Shown here: positions 56,311-64,000 of the stretch, one piece after another | Position numbering within the stretch: the first letter of the stretch is position 1 | Layout: the number at the start of each line of letters is the position of its first letter | Assembly (NCBI GenBank): GCA_941918925.1 | Contig: OW799233.1 | Location: 28,588,421-28,652,420 of the forward strand | DNA length: 64,000 nt | Reading direction: 5' to 3' | DNA from: Phyto melanocephala | Lineage: Eukaryota; Arthropoda; Insecta; Diptera; Rhinophoridae | Made by a program: the position numbers and the translations under genes | Notes under the pieces: model-generated | Told to the model about the DNA's origin: nothing | The model's input: the letters and a program-made list of their open reading frames with translations, nothing else | Database searches by the model: none

Positions 56311-56709
56311 TTATTTTTTGGAACGTTTGCCTTCGCCTTTTTTTGGTGGAGCTTTACCTCTCAATTTTCGCAAACGTTTCATTTCCTCTTTGAAATCCTG
56401 ATGTTCATCACGGAATAAGCCGTATCGTCTCAGATTCATCATTAGCAAATGGGTTTCCACATGACGGGGGTACCAATTTACTACATAGTCACGTTTTTGC
56501 ACAGGTTCCTCACTAAACATACGTACAACCTAGAAGTATTTATATAAATGTTAAGAAAGTCATTGTGGCGTTTGAAAGATTTTTACCTTCATGGATTTTT
56601 CATTCGTGTTGCGAGCTACTTCACCAAATATCCGATTTGATAAATAGTTTATACGACTAGCATATTGGGTTCCCAATTTAATTAAATTTGTGTATTTATA
56701 GGCCGACAT
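56311..56709 (-). CDS. mRpS33: Mitochondrial small-subunit ribosomal protein S33
   Basis: Two exons, 56709-56587 and 56529-56311, with a 57-bp GT-AG intron in phase 0; 113 residues, about the family length (106 in human). MSAYKYTNLIKLGTQYASRI, NYLSNRIFGEVARNTNEKSM and then VVRMFSEEPVQKRDYVVNWY match the family. The C-terminus is strongly basic (GKAPPKKGEGKRSKK). It is a component of the mitochondrial 28S subunit head. It converges on HTD2, 24 bp between stop codons, and both proteins act in mitochondria. Confidence 0.93.
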
Positions 56710-56885
56710 TTGTTTTTATCACAAACTATATTCTGTGGTTTTTATATTGCGGCACAAACTCAGTTTCTTACCTTTTTTCAACATTGGGTTATGTCACTGA
56801 AAATCAAGGCACATTCATACAGGTATATGCAACGACAAATTCGCTGTGATGTTTTCTGTCAAATACCACTTATAATCAATATAAC

Positions 56886-57136
56886 CATGGTACAATTTGG
56901 GTACAATCATCAGGTAACCTCAGTTTTGCAACAACAAAATTCTACATGCATTTTGTTGTTGGAAACAACGACACAAATGTCAAAAAGCAAATGTGTTTTT
57001 TTTTTTGGCGGTAGAATATTTATGTACACAATATATACAATATATTTATAAACAAAATTTGACATCTTAGTTAAACCATAAGGTAGAGAAAAAAAAATTA
57101 GCTGTTTTAGTGAGGCTACCTGATGATTGTTCCATG
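56886..57136. mobile_element. P-type MITE upstream of mRpS33 (251 bp)
   Basis: Left CATGGTACAATTTGGGTACA followed by ATCATCAGGTAACCTCA; right reversed CATGGAACAATCATCAGGTA followed by GCCTCA. Flanks AATATAAC (56878-56885) and ACTATAAC (57137-57144) are an 8-bp duplication with one change. Non-coding. Confidence 0.65.
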
Positions 57137-57264
57137 ACTATAACATTTTTTGCATGGAGTTTGACAATAACTGGGCAGTGAAACAAGTTGACGGCGTGTC
57201 GCCGCCGTTTTTTCCTTTTGATGTCCACGCCAAGAAAACCGCTGTTTTTATCCGCTTCAGTCAT
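57067..57264 (-). other. 65-codon open frame, unrecognised
   Basis: MTEADKNSGFLGVDIKRKKR, then VNLFHCPVIVKLHAKNVIVM and a tail that runs into the P MITE end. The first 45 codons lie in unique, relatively GC-rich DNA and could be the first exon of an unrecognised minus-strand gene ending at a CAG/gtagcc boundary near 57123. No family is recognised and chance is quite possible. Confidence 0.25.
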
Positions 57265-57362
57265 CTCAAAAAAAATTAGTGGAAAGTATAATTAATGTGT
57301 GTTAGTGCAGAAGTGTGAGTGTTTTGCGAATTTCATGAAATTACTTTCATGTGTAAATGCTG

Positions 57363-57613
57363 GGTAAAGTATATATTTTCTTAGAGCTTATGAATAGAGG
57401 AGTCGATTAAATCCTGACCGTCTGCCCGTGTGTTGGTTGAAATCAACTTTAAGAAGCAACTATATGTTTCTCAGATCTGAGTATAGTATCAATCTTTTAG
57501 AAATATCCAGAATGAATCGCTATTGAAATTCAGCACAATCGCCCCATAACTTTCTGAGATATGAGGAAAAAACCACGACCACCTCGTTTTTTTCACAATT
57601 ACAAAAACAACAT
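57363..57613 (+). mobile_element. DINE-1-like family A fragment
   Basis: AAAGTATATATTTTCTTAGA, GAGGAGTCGATTAAATCCTG and AACCACGACCACCTCG follow family A; head and tail are missing. Confidence 0.6.
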
Positions 57614-58084
57614 ACTGTAAGGGATACAATTTATTTAAATTGTTATGTAGGTTTTGAATACTTTGTATATTGAATTAAAAATGTGTGAATATTGTTTTGA
57701 AAATATTGTATAGAAAAATTTTATTTTTTCTTTTCAATTTTTGGTAAAACATATACATATGTACATATTGAAATTTAAACGAATAATTTAAGGAAAATAA
57801 GAAAAAGAGAAAAAAAAAAACAAACACGAAATAAAACTGGATTTGTCTTTTAATTTGTTGTTTAAATCAATAATAGAAATAATTTTAAATAAGTGCGCAA
57901 TTTGGTGGAAGAAGAGAAAACTATTTCTATTATTAAATGGTTATTGGATGGTAAGACGTGTTTTTTTTTGTTGGTTTAAATAGGTAGAATAATGAAATTA
58001 TTATTTTTTTTATGTATGCAGGATACCTCTCTTATCCACACCAATTACATCGGCAAATTTTATTTAGCATTGGATTTTGTTTTT

Positions 58085-58720
58085 TTTTATACCCGCCACC
58101 ATAAAAATGGTGGGGGTATATTCATTTTGTCATTCCGTTTGTAACACATCGATATATCCATTTTAGACCCCATAAAGTATATATATTCTGAATCGGGGTT
58201 TGATTTGATGACTATCTAGCTATGTCCGTCCGTCTGTCCGTCTGTTGAAAGCACGATAGAGGTCGCACTGAAAAAGCTAAAGGGCTCAAATTTCGCCAGA
58301 ATCTTTCTTATAGACAAGGTTTGTTTGGTATTGAAAATGGGCTAAATCGGAAAATTAGGAAGAGAGTTATAGCTCGTAAAGCAAGAATAGGTCGAAAAAA
58401 CCGTGTCCTGCTAACATCGAATAAAATGGAATTGTGTCCAAACGGATAAACATAGAGTCATGAAACTTCGAATATATATTTCTCGAGTCAAAAGATTATT
58501 TATCCCCAAAAATTGCTTAAATCTATGCATTAGAAAAGGAGTTATAGGTCAAAATGTACGAAAATTTATACCGCTCAGTGTATATTTGAAATTTAAAACG
58601 TAATAAAACTGACAAAACTATATGTACGGTTCTGAAATTTTGCAAACATGGCTTTTTGGTCAAAGTCTTTGTTATAACGGAAAATAAATGTGTCACGCCC
58701 ACTTTTTTTTAAATTTTTAT
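58085..58720 (+). mobile_element. DINE-1-like family B, 3'-truncated
   Basis: Complete head (ATACCCGCCACCATAAAAAT, GGTGGGGGTATATTC, GACCCCATAAAGTATATATA), then GAAAGCACGATAGAGGTCGC and the CATCGAATAAAATGGAATTG block. It stops after GTGTCACGCCCAC at about 58700. Confidence 0.7.
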
Positions 58721-59488
58721 AAAAATATATAAGTCATATATTAGCATTTATTCATTGCAGACGGCATCATCTGTTAAAGGCGCCACTACATTTTGCAAAC
58801 AATGAGGATGATTGATGTCTTTGCTAAATATCACGTAGAACACTAGATGACTCTAATAACATTTTTGCTAACAAACTCTTTTATATTTTAGACAAACTAC
58901 AAAGAAATTTTAAAGGGGTTTGTGAAAACGAAAATGACCGAGGTTGTTTCCAAAAATTAACTAGATTAATGATTTGTGCCCAACTTTACATATAGGTGTA
59001 CCCACAGTCTTAAGGGGTTTATGATTTAAAAATATTTAAAAATAAATGTGCCACAGGGTGATTCAAAATAGACATTCTCAGCATTTTGCTAAAATGGGAA
59101 ATTTATTAGTAAGATTTTGATTTTTAAACTTCTATAACATTTTGCTTTTAAAAGATTTTCAAACGAAATAGGTTTTGTATAATTTTAAAATTTGTTAGCC
59201 TTTAGTACATGAAAATAAATTGATTATAATGTTTAGAAATAAATTTCAAAGTCAATATTTTCGTAAATTCCCATTTTTAATAGAGCATAACTTCTAGAGA
59301 ACATAAGATAACAAAAAGAAATTAGCACCATTTAGTAGATAAAACTCTTTTCTATACCCCATTGTATACCCGAAACGATCCGACCGTGAGCACCAATTTT
59401 TGTGACACAAGGTCAAAATTTTTTTGCAAAATATTAGTAAAAGAGCTAAACAAAAAATTTTTGTAATGTGTTTTTTTTAAGTGTTTTA
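58721..59488. other. Unexplained sequence between two family-B elements
   Basis: No gene or known repeat is recognised. Because both neighbours are family-B elements, this may be an inserted or host segment separating a duplicated pair. Confidence 0.35.
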
Positions 59489-61316
59489 GTTTTTATACCC
59501 CCCACCAAAAAAATGCTATGTATATATATATTCTGAATCGGGGTTTTATTTGATGACGATCTAGCTATGTCCGTCCGTCTGCCCGTCTGTTGAAAGCACG
59601 ATAGAGGTCCCACCAAAAAAGCTAGAGGGCTCAAATTTTGCCAAAATATGTCTTATATATAAGGTTTGTTTGGAATTGAAAATGGACTAAATCGGAATAT
59701 TAAAAAGAAAGTTATAGCTCGTAATGCAAGATTAGGTCGAAAAAAACCGTGTCCTTCCAACATCGAATAAAATAGAGTTGTGTTCACCAGCATCAACGTA
59801 GAGTCATGAAACTTTAAATATATACTTCCTGAGCAAAAACAATATTTCTTCTTAAAAATTGTTTAAATGTATGCATTAGGAAGGAAGTTGTAGATCAAAA
59901 TGTACGAACATTCATACCGCGCAGTGTATTTTTCAGTATATTCAAAATTTTAAATCTAATAAAACCGCCAAAATTAGAGGTATGATGATAAAATTTGCTA
60001 CGTATATCCCCCTAGGCAATGTCATTACTGTGCCAAAAAAATAAGGTGCTACGCCCACTTTTACGCCCACCTCCCATATAACGTTTTAACTAAAATTCAT
60101 ATAATTTCTCTATCAACAAAGATTTTGGAATAATAAAGGGCTATATTGAAATATCTAAATTGTACTAATTAGCAAAAACAACTTTGACATGCCTACTATA
60201 ACGCCCACTTTTCACGTTATCTACCGTTAATGAAATTTAAAAGTTCATAAAACCAACAAAATTAGAGGTATGATGATCAAATTTGCTTCGTATATCCTTC
60301 TAATCAATGTAGTCGTTGTGCCAAAAAGTTTAGGTAACACGCTCACTTTAACGCCCCCCTCCCATAACGGTTTATCTTAAATTCATGTAATTTCTCTATT
60401 GACAAAGTTTTTAGGAAAATAAAGGATTATATTGAAATATCTAAGTTGTATTTATTAGCAGAAACTTTATTGACACGATTACTTGAACGCCCACTTTCAT
60501 TGAAAGACTATATTTACAAAAGCATTTTAGTAGGATATCGAAGTTATAGAGGGTGGTTAAATTTGAAGGACCGATGTTGAATTTAAATAAAACACAAATT
60601 ATTTAGGATATTATTATTATTTCTTTTTATAATGATAATATTTGTATGGTTCAATTATGTATTTAACAAAATATCTGCCAAATGGCCCCCCACCCATCCT
60701 TGGCGACACTCCTCTATCTGATGGTCCAAATTTTCAATGACAATGTTGATGCTCAATTGTTAGGCATGATGATGAGGCGAGGTTGACTGCTATTTTGCCA
60801 CACTATCGCAAAAACCAGCAGTAGTTCCCATTCAGCGAACTAAGAAGGCATTCACAGATTTTCTAACATTTTATACAGACCTGTTTTGCAGAAATGTAAA
60901 TATTTTTTACAATTCTCCCGATTGTGGACGAACTTGAACGATTATGTTGGCCAAAATAATCACGAAGTGCTCAAAATGCATTTTGATTTGAACGCCCATT
61001 TTTATAAAAAACCTGAATAACTTTAAAGCGTTGCTCATTTGCATATCTTTCCACGGATCAAATTGAGTAAGTTTGAGATTGAGAAATGTCAAGTGAAATG
61101 CAGAAAACAAATTTAAAGACTAGGTGTAGTTCACCTTCAACATGGGCCCTAAAAAATTTAACCACCCTCTACAAAGAAAGTGATACATATTTTATTATAA
61201 AGATATTATTCAATAGCGATTAACAAAATAATAATTATTGTGCTTTAAATGTACACAAAATTGGTGGTGGGTATAAAAGATTCGGCACAGCCGAATATAG
61301 TGCTCTTACTTGTTTT
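59489..61316 (+). mobile_element. DINE-1-like family B, nearly complete
   Basis: Head ATACCCCCCACCAAAAAAAT with a deletion, then the body with repeated ACGCCCACTTTTACGCCCAC and GACACG...ACGCCCACTTTC blocks and a GAACTAAGAAGGCATTCACA block. It ends GGTGGTGGGTATAAAAGATT, CGGCACAGCCGAATATAG and TGCTCTTACTTG. It is the fullest family-B copy (about 1.8 kb). Confidence 0.7.
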
Positions 61317-61499
61317 TTATTTATTTATTATCTTGTTAATTTTTATTATTTTTTTATTTTTGCTAGTTATTATTAAAGTTTAGCTACCTTTTTAAATTTT
61401 ATAAAACGATTCTTAGACTATCTCTTAGTGAGACAAGAACACCACCCCAAACCCTGAGCACGGTCGGAAGAATAGGTAGCGATAATCTCAAATCCAGTT

Positions 61500-62350
61500 T
61501 GGATCGTTACAATACATACATATATACTGGCAAGAGTAAACGTGGCATTGAATCAGCTGAATACAGCTGAGCCAAAAAGAAACATTTTTTTAATATTTTT
61601 TTATTTTATATATTATTTTTTTTTTAATTTTAAATTTTTTTTTTTAATTTTTTCAATATAGTCCTTTATTATTCCAAAATCTTTATTAATAGAGAAATTA
61701 TATGAATTTTAGGTAAAACGTTATATGGGAGGTGGGCGTAAAAGTGGGCGTGGCATCTTAATTTTCTGGCACAGTAACGACATTGACTAGAAGGATATAC
61801 GTAGCGAATTTTATCATCATACCTCTAATAGCAGAGAGGAGAGATATTGTTTTGACCCGAGAAATATATATTTGAAGTTTTATGACTACGTTAATCCGTT
61901 TGGACACAATTCCATTTTATTCGATTTACGAAGGACACGGTTTTTTCGACCTACTCTTGTATTACGATTTATAATCACTTCCTAATATTCCGATTTAGCT
62001 CATTTTCAATACCAAACAAACCTTGTCTATAAGAAAGATTCTGACAAAATTTTCGCTTTTTCGGTGCGATCTCTATCGTGCTTTCAACAGACGGACGGAC
62101 ATAGCTAGATCGTCATCAAATCAAACCCTGATTCAGAATATATATACTTTATGGGGTCTAAAATGGATATTTCGATGTGTTACAAACGGAATGACAAAAT
62201 GAATATACCCCCACCATTTTTTTGGTGGCGGGTATAAAATTTTTTTTTGCATCAGCTGGGATTCGATGCCACGTTTACTTTAACCAGGATAGACGGTCAG
62301 GGCTTAATCGACTCCTCTATTCATAAGCTTTCAGATAATATATACTTTAT
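61500..62350 (-). mobile_element. DINE-like family B (reverse) with family-A scraps at both sides
   Basis: 61650-62240 is family B in reverse, ending at the head hairpin CCCCCACC...GGTGGCGGGTATAAA. A family-A CGTGGCATTGAATCAGCTGA block lies before it (about 61530) and another reversed family-A head (GACGGTCAGGGCTTAATCGA) after it (62290-62350), as if the B copy had inserted in an A copy. Confidence 0.55.
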
Positions 62351-63012
62351 TTATATATTCTAAATCGGGGTTTGATTTTATGACGATCCAGCTATGTCCG
62401 TCCGTCTGTTGAAAGCACGATAGAGGTCGCACCGAAAAAGCTTGGGGGCTCAAATTTTGCCAGAATCATTCTTATACACAAGGTTTGTTTGATATTGAAA
62501 ATGGGCTAAATCGGAATATTAGGAAGAGAGTTATATCTCGTAATGCAAGAGAAGGTCGAAAAAACCGTGTCCTTCCAACATCTACAAAATTAGATGTACG
62601 ATTCTGAAATTTTGCAGGAATTGCTTTTTGGTCAAACGCCTTGTTGTAACAGAAAATAAATGTGACACGCCCACCTTGATTTGATTTTGTATCTAGAGAA
62701 TATTTTTGTCAATAAAAAATATTATTACTGAATTTATATTTTAAATTCAAGTTTCTTAATTAATTTATACAGTTTTGAAGTGTTTCTTTAACATTTTAAA
62801 CTATTTTATGCGTTTTCATAAAAAGTTTTTTTATTAATTAAAAACAAATTTACTTATTATTTGTTTTGCTGCGGGATCCCGGAAAATTAAAAAATAAATC
62901 TCGCACTCCCGGGAAACAAAAAATTGCGAAAAAAAACACTAGCTATAAAAGTACGGAGAATTGGTGGTGGATATAAAAGAATCAGCACGAATATAGTGCT
63001 CTTACTTGTTTA
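62351..63012 (+). mobile_element. DINE-1-like family B, shortened
   Basis: ATATATTCTAAATCGGGGTT, GACGATCCAGCTATGTCCGT and GAAAGCACGATAGAGGTCGC, then a deletion to GTGACACGCCCACCTTGATT. It ends GGTGGTGGATATAAAAGAAT and TATAGTGCTCTTACTTG. Confidence 0.65.
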
Positions 63013-64000
63013 AAGTTGTAATATTTTGAAAACAAATTTTTATCAATATTAGTTCTATTAAAACTAGATATCGCAAGCTTATTTGTTTGAGACATACATA
63101 TGCCAAAAAGTGGGAACTGAGAAAAGTGACAAGGTTTCTCAAAATATACGTTTTCAATTTTTATTTTGTTTTTATCATTAACTTCCGACATACATATACA
63201 TAATTTTAACAATATTTTAAAAAATCTTTTGACCTTTTTGTTGAATTTTCGAGGATTATACAGTTTGGGATTTTTTTAGAAACGGAATTCTGAATTAAAG
63301 GTTATGTTGAAAATATATACACCAAACCTAATTCGTTTTTTTAATGGTCTAACGATATATATGTATATGCACACACCATTTTTGTTAAAAAAATTATACA
63401 TAAAATTAATTATTCAATTTGATTCCATACTATGTAGTAGTAAGGATTTTTCAGTTAAAAAGTTGTTAATTTTGCTAGTGTAAAAAATGGTTGTCCAAAA
63501 CATTTAGTTTGAGTGTTAAAACTAAATTTTATTACAAAATTTACGACATAAATAAATCCAGTAGTTAGGGTCATAAGCTAGACATGTTGAGTTGAATTGC
63601 TGAAAAATTAAACATAATGCATTTCCTTTGAAATTTCAGACGTAATAAAGTTTGTGGCTTTGAGCTGCATATTTATGTGGATGTCAAAAAACGCTGTTTA
63701 TTAAAATTTCATAAAAACAAAGTTCTTTTCATAATAAATACATTTGAACTCCAAATTGTCCTATTTTAAATATCTGGTAAAAATAATAATTTATGTATGT
63801 ATATATATATAGTCCCAAAAAATAATAAAGGTTTTGTCGCGAACATAAAGTTAATTTTTTTTAATCTAGACTAAAATAAATGTTATTCAAACACCTTAGA
63901 TAACATATCACTTAATTTTTAATAACTAACTTAAAACTGTTGTTTTGAAATTATATTAATTTTATCAAACTGTTTCAATAGCTCCCTTACGTCTTACACT
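63013..64000. other. AT-rich intergenic DNA, no gene recognised
   Basis: No gene, RNA gene or recognised repeat was found to the end of the window; only A/T-rich sequence and a short (TATG)n tract near 63795. Confidence 0.4.

Noticed and set aside
1..64000. Integrated viral sequence, CRISPR array, bacterial insert
   Set aside because: No capsid, integrase, glycoprotein or bacterial-type frames, and no regularly spaced short repeats with unique spacers; the only reverse transcriptase is of the LINE kind.

Overview
The window is nuclear DNA of a higher fly (Diptera: Brachycera), most likely a calyptrate such as a blowfly or house-fly relative. It is very AT-rich. Introns can be as short as 52 bp with GT-AG ends, the ribosomal protein L3 reads almost like the Drosophila protein, and DINE-1/INE-1-like repeats and P-element relatives are abundant. 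The family assignment is inference; no rRNA or mitochondrial marker is present.

Seven protein-coding genes can be supported by splice-consistent reading frames. A methionine-synthase-reductase-like flavoprotein lacking the FMN domain lies on the minus strand (18.3-19.9 kb). TTC1 (tetratricopeptide) is on the plus strand (27.0-27.9 kb). RpL3 is on the minus strand with six coding exons (30.7-35.0 kb) and carries in intron 2 a C/D-box snoRNA with two 18S rRNA antisense elements. A single-exon MADF protein is on the plus strand (45.2-45.9 kb). The compact cluster ARMC7, HTD2 and mRpS33 lies at 53.1-56.7 kb: the HTD2 frame starts inside the last ARMC7 exon, and mRpS33 converges on HTD2 with 24 bp between stop codons.

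The rest is mostly mobile DNA. 0-18 kb: no gene; a small MITE, a Helitron, a hAT remnant, DINE-like elements and a low-repeat AT-rich stretch (7.0-12.9 kb). 20-27 kb: a fold-back element with a hAT MITE in its arm, a degraded Tc1 element with an internal perfect 316-bp duplication, a second Helitron and a hairpin MITE. 35.7-43.4 kb: MITEs of the P, Harbinger-like and DINE types nested in one another, and a 5'-truncated Jockey-type LINE split by a 1.36-kb palindromic Harbinger-like element whose arms carry a MADF-domain gene fragment. 47-52.7 kb: a 546-bp-period duplication and a four-deep nest (P MITE > Harbinger-like MITE > P element with THAP transposase remnants > CCCAGC element), with target-site duplications at three levels. 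57-63 kb: DINE-like elements in both orientations.

Cellular themes are translation (RpL3, mRpS33, the snoRNA) and mitochondrial fatty-acid synthesis (HTD2). No CRISPR array, rRNA, canonical tRNA or viral gene was seen.
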